64,000 nucleotides of DNA from Cellulophaga lytica DSM 7489 (GTDB taxonomy: Bacteria > Bacteroidota > Bacteroidia > Flavobacteriales > Flavobacteriaceae), in NCBI RefSeq assembly GCF_000190595.1, contig NC_015167.1:62001-126000 (forward strand). The letters are read 5' to 3'. A model generated the notes under the pieces. It did not search any database. It saw only the letters and a list, made by a program, of their open reading frames with translations, and was not told where the DNA came from. Position 1 is the first letter of the stretch. Every line of letters starts with the position of its first letter. A program made the position numbers and the translations under genes. This document shows, piece by piece, positions 34,462 through 42,599 of the stretch.

Positions 34462-34574
34462 AATGACTATTTTTAATAATTTTAATAATACTATAAATTT
34501 CTTACAAAAATCAAACCATTCATATAATTAATATATAATTTTATGTTAAAAAAACGAGATTTATAAGTATATTT

Positions 34575-34594
34575 AAGCGTTTTAGAGAACGCTT
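34575..34594 (+). promoter_or_regulatory. hairpin directly before a start codon
   Basis: AAGCGTT-ttagag-AACGCTT ends 2 nt before the ATG at 34597. In RNA it would occupy the ribosome-loading site. A TATATTTA string just upstream (about 34568-34575) is close to a -7 box, in which case the hairpin would start at or near the first transcribed base. Confidence 0.4.
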
Positions 34595-34596
34595 TT

Positions 34597-37326
34597 ATGA
34601 AATCAACCACAAAACTACTCCTTGCAATAGCTATGCTATTGCCCCTACTCTCTTTTGGTCAAACTCAGGCTTCTAATTGGTATTTTGGAGAAGGTGCTGG
34701 CTTACGCTTTAATAATGATGGTAGTGTTACTGCCGTTACAGATGGTAAATTAAATACAACAGAAGGTTGCGCAACAATATCTGATGATACTGGGAACTTA
34801 TTATTTTATACTGATGGCATACGTGTTTTTACAAAAGACCATACAATAATGCAGAATGGTACGGGCTTGTATGGTGATCCTTCTAGCTCGCAATCTGCAT
34901 TGATTGTTCCCAACCAAAAAGACACTAATATTTTTTACATTTTTACTGTAGATACTAGTGTTTTTGAAGCAGACCCTGATTATGGCCTTAATTACTCTAC
35001 TGTAGATATGTCTTTAGATGGAGGAAAAGGTGCGGTAACCTCTAAAAACGTTAGACTGTTAGATTATTGCTCAGAGAAAATTACAGCAGTTCTTAAAGAT
35101 TGTTTTGATAAGTCTGTTTGGGTTATTACCTATGCAACTAATGATGGTAGTGAAGGTATTTTTGATACTTTTCACGCCTTTGAAGTTAATGATACTGGCG
35201 TGGTAACCACATCTGTAAAATCTAAAGTAAGTAGTTTAATTTCTGATAAAAGAGGTTACTTAAAACTATCTTCAGATGGTACTAAAATGGCATCGGCTAA
35301 CGTTAGCCAGGGATTATATTTATATGATTTTGATGCTGACACTGGTGTACTTACAAATGAACAACGCATAAACATTAATGCTCCAAATAAAGATCCATAC
35401 GGTCTAGAGTTTTCGCCTAACAACGAGTTGCTTTACGTACACACCTACAATGCTCAACAAGGATTAACCACAGAAACATCTAACCTTTTACAATACAATT
35501 TAATGGCTCCTAGTATTTCTGCTAGTGAAGTTGTTTTAGATGACAGAGATATTTACCGTGGCGCATTACAATTAGGTGAAAATGGTAAAATATACAGAAC
35601 CATTGCTACTAATTATGACCAAGGAACACAGTATTTAGGCGTTATTAATAACCCTAACCAAATTGGCACAGCAGCTGGTTACCAACATAATGCCGTTAAT
35701 TTACAAGGTAAATTAGCAACACAAGGCTTGCCACCTTTTATACAGTCTTTTTTTGCTAAAGAAGATTTGGTTAAAAATACAGACGGTAGTACCAGTCCGT
35801 CTTTAACTATTTGTGAGGCAGATAACTTTACGCTAGAAGTAGACAATCTTCCTGGAGCAACGTATACTTGGTCTTTAAATGGAGTTCCAATAACAAATAA
35901 TAGTAATGTATTAAATGTTACTAATGCTACATTAGCAGATGTAGGAAAATATGCATTAGAAGTGACTCCTGCAGACCCAGCTGAATGTCCCATAATTGGT
36001 GAAGCACAAGTAAATATAAATCCGTTACCTATTGCTATAAATACCACTTTAACACAGTGCGATTTAGACAGTGATTCTACAGATGGTTTTGCTAGCTTTA
36101 ATTTAGAGCAAGCTAGTTTTGATATCTCTAACGGTATTGCAGAGAATACGGTTAACTTTTATGCTTCTGTTGCAGACAGAGATGCCAATTTACCTATAAC
36201 AAACCCTGTTGGTTTTACAAACACAAACTTTAAAAGCCAAACAATTTATACTAGTGTTACTAATGAAAATGACTGTGTTGTGTATGCAGAACTTTATTTA
36301 GAGGTACAACCCACCACTAGCAGCTTACCAACTAAATTACCTTATTATGCTTGTGATATTAATCCTTTAGATACAGAGGTTACTGGATCTTTTAATTTAG
36401 AAGATATAAAAACTTTAGACTACCCAGGCTTAGAAGTTAATTTTTATGCATCTATCACAGATGCATCTTTAGAATTAAACCCAATTTCTGGTGAAAATTA
36501 CATTTCTACTAGTGCTACACTATATGCAAGATTAGAAGCTAGCAACCAATGCCAAGGTGTAGAAGAAATTACTTTAATTGTACAGCCAACACCACAAGTT
36601 ATTATTAATGATGAGTATTATTTGTGCACAGATAACCCTATTTTAGAGCTTAATGCAGAACCAGGTTATGATATTTACCAATGGTTTAAAATTGAAGCTA
36701 ATGGCACAGAAAATTTAATATCTAGCTCTGTTAATACTGTTATTAATACTATAGGAAACTACAGATTAGAACTTGGGTACAGTTATAATGGCGGCGCACA
36801 AAACTGTACAAACTCTAAGCAATTTGTTGTTACGCCATCTAACATTGCTACTATTACTAATGTAGAGGTTAAAGATTTAAGTAACAATAATAGCATTAGC
36901 ATTATTGTTACTGGAGATGGTGATTATGAGTATGCTATTTTAGATCTCCGTGGACCTTACCAAGATAGCAACACTTTTACAAATGTACCTGCTGGTATTT
37001 TAGAGGTATTTGTTAGAGATAAAAAAGGATGTGGAACTACAGCTCCTTATAGTGTTTCTGTAATTGGTTACCCTAAAATGTTTACTCCTAATGGAGATGC
37101 TATTAATGATACGTGGCAAATTAACGGTATAAGCACTACTTTTTTAGCTAAAAGTGATATTTATATTTTTGATAGGTATGGTGTACTTGTTGCTAAAATA
37201 GATCCTAGCTCTAATGGTTGGGATGGTGACAGCAAAGGTATTCCTGCTCCTGAGTCTGATTATTGGTTTAGAGCTAAATTAGAAAATGGCAGAGACTTTA
37301 ATGGTCATTTTTCTTTAAAACGATAA
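34597..37326 (+). CDS. T9SS type B sorting domain protein with N-terminal propeller
   Basis: 909-residue secreted protein. The signal peptide ends LLSFGQ (about residue 22). Residues about 25-390 look like a beta-propeller region (WYFGEGAGLRFNNDGS, LLFYTDGIRVFTKDH, LKLSSDGTKMASA, LEFSPNNELLYV). An Ig-like unit (ATYTWSLNGVPI) and PKD/Ig-like segments with paired cysteines follow. The last 85 residues are a classic gliding-motility-associated C-terminal domain: YPKMFTPNGDAINDTWQI, YIFDRYGVLVAK, NGWDGDSKG and YWFRAKLENGR. It should be secreted by T9SS and held at the surface, or released, by a PorP/SprF-type route. It is monocistronic. Confidence 0.92.
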   Translation: MKSTTKLLLAIAMLLPLLSFGQTQASNWYFGEGAGLRFNNDGSVTAVTDGKLNTTEGCATISDDTGNLLFYTDGIRVFTKDHTIMQNGTGLYGDPSSSQSALIVPNQKDTNIFYIFTVDTSVFEADPDYGLNYSTVDMSLDGGKGAVTSKNVRLLDYCSEKITAVLKDCFDKSVWVITYATNDGSEGIFDTFHAFEVNDTGVVTTSVKSKVSSLISDKRGYLKLSSDGTKMASANVSQGLYLYDFDADTGVLTNEQRININAPNKDPYGLEFSPNNELLYVHTYNAQQGLTTETSNLLQYNLMAPSISASEVVLDDRDIYRGALQLGENGKIYRTIATNYDQGTQYLGVINNPNQIGTAAGYQHNAVNLQGKLATQGLPPFIQSFFAKEDLVKNTDGSTSPSLTICEADNFTLEVDNLPGATYTWSLNGVPITNNSNVLNVTNATLADVGKYALEVTPADPAECPIIGEAQVNINPLPIAINTTLTQCDLDSDSTDGFASFNLEQASFDISNGIAENTVNFYASVADRDANLPITNPVGFTNTNFKSQTIYTSVTNENDCVVYAELYLEVQPTTSSLPTKLPYYACDINPLDTEVTGSFNLEDIKTLDYPGLEVNFYASITDASLELNPISGENYISTSATLYARLEASNQCQGVEEITLIVQPTPQVIINDEYYLCTDNPILELNAEPGYDIYQWFKIEANGTENLISSSVNTVINTIGNYRLELGYSYNGGAQNCTNSKQFVVTPSNIATITNVEVKDLSNNNSISIIVTGDGDYEYAILDLRGPYQDSNTFTNVPAGILEVFVRDKKGCGTTAPYSVSVIGYPKMFTPNGDAINDTWQINGISTTFLAKSDIYIFDRYGVLVAKIDPSSNGWDGDSKGIPAPESDYWFRAKLENGRDFNGHFSLKR

Positions 37327-37413
37327 GCTGCGCTAGGGATTGAAGCGGCACCACGTATTTGCCCTAAAGCAAAACGGAGTATAGCGTAAAGCCCGCCCGA
37401 GCGCCCAAAATAC
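37327..37413. other. G+C-rich structured intergenic element
   Basis: The stretch directly after the stop codon is much richer in G and C than its surroundings (GCTGCGCTAGGGATTGAAGC ... AGCCCGCCCGAGCGCCC) and contains TAGGG and CCCTA segments able to pair. From memory, similar strings (GGATTGAAGCGGCA ... AAGCCCG) sit between genes in many Flavobacteriaceae genomes; I cannot verify this here. It is not a tRNA. It could be a dispersed non-coding repeat, a terminator-like RNA or a mobile palindromic unit. Confidence 0.55.
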
Positions 37414-37460
37414 ATTGCTTATTTGTATGCTTTTATTGCGGTATTTGTTACTTTTAATCT

Positions 37461-39446
37461 ATGAAATTTAAAGTTGTATCAAAATTTGAACCTACTGGTG
37501 ACCAACCACAAGCAATTAAAGAGTTGGTTAAAGGGGTAAATGAAGGAGAAAAACACCAAACTTTACTAGGAGTTACAGGCTCTGGAAAAACGTTTACGGT
37601 GGCAAATGTGGTAGAAAAGGTACAAAAACCTACCTTGGTTTTAGCACATAACAAAACGTTGGCTGCGCAATTGTACTCTGAGTTTAAGCAGTTTTTTCCT
37701 GAGAATGCTGTGGAGTATTTTGTGTCTTATTATGATTATTACCAACCTGAAGCTTATATACCTACTACGGGAACTTTTATAGAAAAGGATTTATCTATTA
37801 ATGAAGATATAGAAAAATTGCGTTTAAGTGCCACTTCTTCCCTATTGTCTGGCCGTAGAGACGTGATTGTTATTGCATCTGTGTCTTGCTTATATGGTAT
37901 TGGTAACCCTGTAGAGTTTCAGAAAAATGTAATTTCTATTAAAAGAGACCAGGTAATATCTAGAACCAAATTTTTACATCAATTGGTACAGAGTTTATAC
38001 TCTAGAACTACTGAAGATTTTAGAAATGGTAATTTTAGAGTTAAAGGAGATGTGGTAGATGTTTTTCCTAGTTATGCAGATCATGCGTTTAGAATTCATT
38101 TTTTTGGTGATGAAATAGAAGAAATTGAAGCTTTTGACCCATTACACAACAAAGTATTAGAGGTATATGAAAATTTAAATATTTACCCTGCTAATATGTT
38201 TGTAACATCGCCAGATATTTTACAAAATGCCATACATGCTATACAAGCAGATATGGTAAAACAGGTTGATTATTTTAAGGAAATTGGAAAACATTTAGAA
38301 GCTAAACGTCTTGAGGAACGTACTACTTTTGATTTGGAAATGATACGTGAACTTGGCTATTGTTCTGGTATAGAAAACTACTCTAGATATTTAGATGGTA
38401 GACTACCGGGAACTAGACCCTTTTGTTTATTAGATTATTTTCCGGATGATTATTTAATGGTGATAGACGAGAGTCACGTTACTGTACCACAAGTACACGC
38501 TATGTATGGTGGTGACAGAAGTAGAAAAGAAAACTTAGTAGAATATGGTTTTAGATTACCAGCTGCAATGGATAACAGACCATTAAAGTTTGAAGAGTTT
38601 GAAATGATACAAAACCAAGTAATACACGTAAGTGCTACACCTGCAGATTATGAGTTACAACTAAGTGGTGGTGTGTATGTAGAGCAAGTAATTAGACCTA
38701 CAGGCTTACTAGACCCTATAATAGAAATAAGACCTAGTTTAAACCAAATTGATGATTTGGTAGAGGAAATACACTTACGTATAGAAAAAGATGAGCGCAC
38801 TTTAGTTACTACACTTACTAAGCGTATGGCGGAAGAATTAGCTAAATATTTAGACCGAATTAGTGTACGTTGCCGCTACATACATAGTGATGTAGATACT
38901 TTAGAACGTGTAGAAATTATGCAAGATTTGCGTAAAGGTTTGTTTGATGTACTTATTGGTGTTAACCTTTTAAGAGAGGGATTAGATTTACCTGAGGTGT
39001 CTTTAGTTGCTATTTTAGATGCGGATAAAGAAGGTTTTTTACGTAGTGCACGCTCTTTAACACAAACTGTAGGTAGAGCTGCAAGAAATGTAAACGGTAA
39101 AGCCATTATGTATGCTGATAAAATTACAGCTAGTATGCAAAAAACTATTGATGAAACAAACTACAGAAGAGAACGCCAAATTGCTTACAACACTAAACAT
39201 AACAAAAAGCCTATGGCTTTAAATAAAAGTTTGGATAGTGCTTTGTCACAAAATTCAGTTTCTACTTACCATTTTGAAAAAGAAGAAGCAAGAGCTGCAG
39301 AGCCAGATATGGCTTACTTAACTACAGACCAAAAGGATAAAATGATACGTGAAAAACGTAAAGCTATGGAAAAAGCTGCTAAAGAATTAGATTTTATGGA
39401 AGCCGCTAAATTAAGAGATGAAATAAAAGCTTTACAGGAAAAATAA
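37461..39446 (+). CDS. uvrB: excinuclease ABC subunit B
   Basis: 661-residue DNA-damage recognition helicase of nucleotide excision repair; works with UvrA and UvrC. Visible: FEPTGDQPQAIKELV, Walker A GVTGSGKTFT (about residues 39-48), the beta-hairpin region YYDYYQPEAYIPTTGTFIEKD, DEXX-type VIDESHVT, helicase motifs including HVSATP and LLREGLDLPEVSLVAILDADKEGFLRS, QTVGRAARN, and the C-terminal UVR domain (KAAKELDFMEAAKLRDEIKAL). Length is standard. No uvrA or uvrC nearby. A hairpin terminator follows. Confidence 0.98.
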   Translation: MKFKVVSKFEPTGDQPQAIKELVKGVNEGEKHQTLLGVTGSGKTFTVANVVEKVQKPTLVLAHNKTLAAQLYSEFKQFFPENAVEYFVSYYDYYQPEAYIPTTGTFIEKDLSINEDIEKLRLSATSSLLSGRRDVIVIASVSCLYGIGNPVEFQKNVISIKRDQVISRTKFLHQLVQSLYSRTTEDFRNGNFRVKGDVVDVFPSYADHAFRIHFFGDEIEEIEAFDPLHNKVLEVYENLNIYPANMFVTSPDILQNAIHAIQADMVKQVDYFKEIGKHLEAKRLEERTTFDLEMIRELGYCSGIENYSRYLDGRLPGTRPFCLLDYFPDDYLMVIDESHVTVPQVHAMYGGDRSRKENLVEYGFRLPAAMDNRPLKFEEFEMIQNQVIHVSATPADYELQLSGGVYVEQVIRPTGLLDPIIEIRPSLNQIDDLVEEIHLRIEKDERTLVTTLTKRMAEELAKYLDRISVRCRYIHSDVDTLERVEIMQDLRKGLFDVLIGVNLLREGLDLPEVSLVAILDADKEGFLRSARSLTQTVGRAARNVNGKAIMYADKITASMQKTIDETNYRRERQIAYNTKHNKKPMALNKSLDSALSQNSVSTYHFEKEEARAAEPDMAYLTTDQKDKMIREKRKAMEKAAKELDFMEAAKLRDEIKALQEK

Positions 39447-39450
39447 AAAA

Positions 39451-39476
39451 TGCCCTAAGTAATTTTACTTAGGGCA
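39451..39476 (+). terminator. uvrB terminator
   Basis: TGCCCTAAGTA / TACTTAGGGCA with a 4-nt loop, 5 nt after the uvrB stop. The T tract is short (CTTT). Confidence 0.75.
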
Positions 39477-39546
39477 CTTTACAAAAACTAACCAACCAAA
39501 TCTAATATTGCTTTATCCTAGCGTATAAAACAATATTTTAAACTTA

Positions 39547-39969
39547 TTATGCAATCTCTATTAACCTTTTTGGCTTAGGTAATGCTTCTTCTTTTTTAGG
39601 TAACGTAAATTTTAAAACTCCATTTTTATAGGTAACATTAATACTATCTTCATTTATAGTATCTGGCAAACTAAAGGTTCTTTTAAAACTTTTTACACTA
39701 AATTCTTTTAATGAGAACTTTTCGTTTACATCTGTTTTAACTTTTTCATCTAACACAGATACAGATAAAATATTTTTATCTATTTCTATATTAAAATCTT
39801 CTTTTTCTCTACCTGGAGCTAATAACTCTAAAGTGTAATCTTTTTCGTTTTCCTTAATATTTACTGGTGCTGTATTAGATGTATTATTCTCTAAGCCACC
39901 ATACCAATCTGTATTTAATATTTCATTTAATAATGAAGGAAAAACTGTATTTCTTTTAACTAAACTCAT
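39547..39969 (-). CDS. Hsp20/alpha-crystallin family small heat shock protein
   Basis: 140-residue ATP-independent holdase. The alpha-crystallin domain runs from about residue 38 (NIKENEKDYTLELLAPGREKEDFNIEIDKNILSVSV), and the conserved GVLKFTLPK motif is near residue 125. The IxI/V-type tail (RLIEIA) at the very C-terminus supports oligomer assembly. The ATG at 39969 (MSLVKRN) is preferred over an in-frame TTG at 39978. A perfect split palindrome 79-113 bp upstream may be its operator. Confidence 0.95.
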   Translation of the reverse strand: MSLVKRNTVFPSLLNEILNTDWYGGLENNTSNTAPVNIKENEKDYTLELLAPGREKEDFNIEIDKNILSVSVLDEKVKTDVNEKFSLKEFSVKSFKRTFSLPDTINEDSINVTYKNGVLKFTLPKKEEALPKPKRLIEIA

Positions 39970-40047
39970 AACTAACAATTTTAAATTTTAATAATTATTC
40001 TTGTTAAGTTACTTTTCAAATTATATACCAACCATAAATTAATGACT

Positions 40048-40082
40048 TTTTGTCATAAATAACTGGTGTGTATATGACAAAA
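40048..40082. promoter_or_regulatory. split palindrome upstream of hsp20
   Basis: TTTTGTCATA (40048-40057) and its exact complement TATGACAAAA (40073-40082) are separated by 15 nt. A third GTCAT-type half-site (ATGAC, 40042-40046) is adjacent. Likely binding site for a dimeric regulator of the minus-strand hsp20 gene. Confidence 0.5.
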
Positions 40083-40147
40083 GGACAGGGTTTAAATATT
40101 ATACACGCCAAATTATGCTGTACCTAACTAAAAAAGGAGACACAGTT

Positions 40148-40219
40148 ATGAAAAAAAATAGCAATAAAGGAGTTATATTAGTTCTGCTGTGCTTTAAAAG
40201 CTTGCTCTATAACATTTAA
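40148..40219 (+). CDS. doubtful 23-residue peptide ORF with strong ribosome site
   Basis: AAGGAG ends 8 nt before ATG at 40148, an unusually good Shine-Dalgarno for this genome. The frame encodes 23 residues: a basic start (MKKNSNKG) then a hydrophobic stretch (VILVLLCF), then stops, and it overlaps the 3' end of the TerB-like gene on the other strand. It could be a tiny membrane peptide, the front end of a deleted gene, or chance. Confidence 0.2.
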   Translation: MKKNSNKGVILVLLCFKSLLYNI

Positions 40220-40585
40220 TGGAACCTCTTTATTAGGGTAATTATGCATTATAGATAATACTTGTTGTATGGCCATTGGAGATAAGCCCATACCTAAACC
40301 TAATTTATGTAGTTTATTAATTTCTAATATAGATTGTTTTTCATCTACATTCATTAATTTAACTAGGTTAAAAAAATGACTAATTTTTTCTGCTTCTGTA
40401 CCTGGTTTTATACGTTCTATTTTTGCTTCAAAAAGAGAATCTAAAACAACAGCATCTACACCTAAATCTTCTGCAACTTCTACTAAAAAGTCATACTCAG
40501 ATTGTACTAGGCCGTCAACCTTTGCCAAATCAATTAAATCTAATAATATACTTAGTTTTTTTAAATAATTGGTTTTTACAGACAT
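40178..40585 (-). CDS. TerB-like (tellurite resistance TerB fold) protein
   Basis: 135-residue all-helical cytoplasmic protein. KKLSILLDLIDLAKVDGLVQSEYDFLVEVAEDLGV resembles the TerB family helix pair, with the acidic D-G-x-x-x-x-E pattern of metal-binding TerB proteins at about residues 24-31, and the later HKLGLGMGLSPMAIQQVLSIMHNYPNKEVP is typical of the Bacteroidota branch. The ATG at 40585 (MSVKTNY) is preferred over an upstream frame start that would add 15 unlikely residues. Function unknown; not by itself evidence for tellurite resistance. It diverges from the DUF1456 gene across a 20-bp palindrome. Confidence 0.75.
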   Translation of the reverse strand: MSVKTNYLKKLSILLDLIDLAKVDGLVQSEYDFLVEVAEDLGVDAVVLDSLFEAKIERIKPGTEAEKISHFFNLVKLMNVDEKQSILEINKLHKLGLGMGLSPMAIQQVLSIMHNYPNKEVPLNVIEQAFKAQQN

Positions 40586-40658
40586 AGCTAATTTTATTAG
40601 CGGCAATATACTGCATTTTATAAAAAACATCCAAGAAATGGTTCATAAATTGTATAAC

Positions 40659-40701
40659 TGATACATATCTATGTATCAATGGTATATTTATAGTAACTTT
40701 G
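40659..40701 (+). promoter_or_regulatory. DUF1456 promoter with 20-bp palindrome
   Basis: TGATACATATCTATGTATCA (40659-40678) is a 9-bp inverted repeat with a 2-nt spacer, covering the -35 to -16 zone of a TAACTTTG -7 box at 40694-40701. The spacing suits a repressor or activator site; it also faces the TerB-like gene start at 40585. Confidence 0.6.
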
Positions 40702-40722
40702 TACAAAATAATATATTTATAT

Positions 40723-41109
40723 ATGACGAATAATGATGTCCTAAAAAAATTGAGAGTAGCACTTATGCTACGTGATGATGATATTGTGGAAATATTAAAA
40801 TTGGTAGACTTTAAAATTTCAACAAGTGAACTTGGTGCTTTTTTTAGAAAAGAAGATCATCCTAAATATATGGAGTGTGGTGATCAAATATTACGTAATT
40901 TTTTAAACGGATTGGTTATATATTTACGCGGTTCTAAGGACAACCCAACTACACCTGCTGAGGCTTTGGCTAAAAAAGGAAAAACTACTTTACCTAAAAA
41001 AAAGATATACAACAATAACAAACCTAAACCTATTTATAAAGATAAGGTTAGAGAAAAAAATAAAAATCAGGACTTAAGTACTGTAAAATACAAGAACAAA
41101 AAGAAATAA
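40723..41109 (+). CDS. DUF1456 (YehS-like) family protein
   Basis: 128-residue cytoplasmic protein. MTNNDVLKKLRVALMLRDDDIVEILKLVDFKISTSELGAFFRKEDHPKYMECGDQILRNFLNGLV is the DUF1456 repeat pair in compact form. The usual second half is replaced by a lysine-rich tail (KKKIYNNNKPKPIYKDK), probably disordered and possibly nucleic-acid binding. The ATG at 40723 is chosen because the promoter box ends at 40701, which excludes the TTG at 40699. Function unknown. Confidence 0.88.
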   Translation: MTNNDVLKKLRVALMLRDDDIVEILKLVDFKISTSELGAFFRKEDHPKYMECGDQILRNFLNGLVIYLRGSKDNPTTPAEALAKKGKTTLPKKKIYNNNKPKPIYKDKVREKNKNQDLSTVKYKNKKK

Positions 41110-41126
41110 TTTTTTGTTGGGTACAA

Positions 41127-41161
41127 AAAAAAGGGACAATCACTTAGATTGTCCCTTTTTT
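41127..41161. terminator. bidirectional terminator between DUF1456 and sucC
   Basis: A-rich run, GGGACAATC-ACTTA-GATTGTCCC, then T7; strong in both directions between convergent genes. Confidence 0.88.
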
Positions 41162-41183
41162 AGTATATTTAATTGTATGTAGC

Positions 41184-42374
41184 TTAAGCTAATACTTCCT
41201 TTACTTTATCTGCAGCTTCTTGGAATTGTACAGCAGACTGTACATCTAAACCAGAATTATCTATTAATTCTTTAGCTATATCTGCATTAGTACCTTGTAA
41301 ACGTACAATAATTGGAACGTTTATAGTACCCATATTTTTATAAGCATCTATAACACCTTGTGCAACACGGTCACAACGTACAATACCACCAAAAATATTT
41401 ATTAAGATTGCTTTAACAGCAGGATCTTTTAGTATAATTTTAAAAGCAGCTTCTACACGTGCAGCATCTGCAGTACCACCAACATCTAAAAAGTTAGCTG
41501 GCTCACCACCTGCTTGCTTAATTAAATCCATAGTTGCCATTGCTAAACCAGCACCGTTAACCATACAACCAACGTTACCGTCTAAGTCTACATAGTTTAA
41601 CCCTAATGCACCCGCTTCAACCTCAATTGGGTTTTCTTCACGCAAATCTCTCATTTCTGCGTATTGCTTTCTTCTGTAAAGTGCATTATCATCTATAGAT
41701 ACTTTAGCATCTACAGCCATTATTTTATTGTCTGATGTTTTTAACACTGGGTTAATTTCAAACATACTAGAATCACTCTCTACATAAGCTTTGTATAAAG
41801 AAGCAACAAATTTTGTCATTTCTTTAAATGCTAAACCAGATAAGCCTAAGTTAAAAGCAATTTTACGTGCTTGAAAACCTAGTAAACCTGTTGCTGGGTC
41901 TATTTCTTCAGTAAAAATTAAGTGTGGAGTTTTTTCTGCAACCTCTTCTATATCCATACCACCTTCTGTAGAATACATAATCATATTTCTACCAGTAGCT
42001 CTGTTTAATAAAACAGACATATAAAATTCTGATGTTTCACTCTCACCTGGGTAGTATACATCTTCAGCTACTAAAACTTGGTGAACTTTTTTACCCTCTG
42101 CAGAAGTTTGCGGTGTAATTAGGTTCATCCCTATAATGTTACCTGCAATTTCTTCTACTTCGTTTAAATTTTTGGCAAGTTTAACTCCCCCACCTTTACC
42201 TCTACCACCAGCATGTACTTGTGCTTTTATTACATGCCATCCAGTGCCAGTTTCTTGTGTAAGTTGCTTTGCAGCAGTTACAGCTTCTTGTGCGTTATGA
42301 GCAACAATGCCACGTTGTATACGTACGCCAAAGCTTGCTAAAATCTCTTTTCCTTGATATTCGTGAAGGTTCAT
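41184..42374 (-). CDS. sucC: ADP-forming succinate-CoA ligase subunit beta
   Basis: 396-residue TCA-cycle enzyme subunit that binds nucleotide and couples succinyl-CoA cleavage to ATP formation. MNLHEYQGKEILASFGV is the conserved N-terminus and fixes the ATG at 42374, excluding 10 upstream in-frame codons. The ATP-grasp region shows KAQVHAGGRGKGGGVK (about residues 47-62), FEINPVLKT, the metal-binding AVDAKVSIDDNA, and the succinyl-CoA loop NGAGLAMATMDLIK, then GGTADA and NIFGGIVRCD. The alpha subunit gene sucD is not in this window, so the two subunits are unlinked here. Confidence 0.97.
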   Translation of the reverse strand: MNLHEYQGKEILASFGVRIQRGIVAHNAQEAVTAAKQLTQETGTGWHVIKAQVHAGGRGKGGGVKLAKNLNEVEEIAGNIIGMNLITPQTSAEGKKVHQVLVAEDVYYPGESETSEFYMSVLLNRATGRNMIMYSTEGGMDIEEVAEKTPHLIFTEEIDPATGLLGFQARKIAFNLGLSGLAFKEMTKFVASLYKAYVESDSSMFEINPVLKTSDNKIMAVDAKVSIDDNALYRRKQYAEMRDLREENPIEVEAGALGLNYVDLDGNVGCMVNGAGLAMATMDLIKQAGGEPANFLDVGGTADAARVEAAFKIILKDPAVKAILINIFGGIVRCDRVAQGVIDAYKNMGTINVPIIVRLQGTNADIAKELIDNSGLDVQSAVQFQEAADKVKEVLA

Positions 42375-42401
42375 ATATATTAGGTATATTTTGTTCTGGT
42401 A

Positions 42402-42409
42402 CAAAAATA
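42402..42409 (-). promoter_or_regulatory. sucC promoter -7 box
   Basis: Minus-strand TATTTTTG, 28 nt before the chosen ATG; supports the shorter start. Confidence 0.5.
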
Positions 42410-42543
42410 AGAAACCAAGGTCAATTTCTCTAATTAATTTTAAGTTAGCTTACTATAATTATAGTGTATACTCCTAAATAAATCATAAAAATGTTTTATT
42501 TATAACAAATTGTTATTTTTTAATAATATTGCAACTATATTTT

Positions 42544-42573
42544 TTGAAGCTATAAATAACTATCTTAGTTTTG
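42544..42573 (+). promoter_or_regulatory. lysA promoter
   Basis: TTG at 42544-42546, 19-nt spacer, TAGTTTTG at 42566-42573: an excellent match to TTG-N19-TAnnTTTG. Confidence 0.7.
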
Positions 42574-42599
42574 TCTAATAAAATATAAACAATATACTT

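Noticed and set aside
40178-40585. Tellurite-resistance operon
   Set aside because: Only one TerB-like fold gene is present; no terC, terD or other ter genes are in the window.
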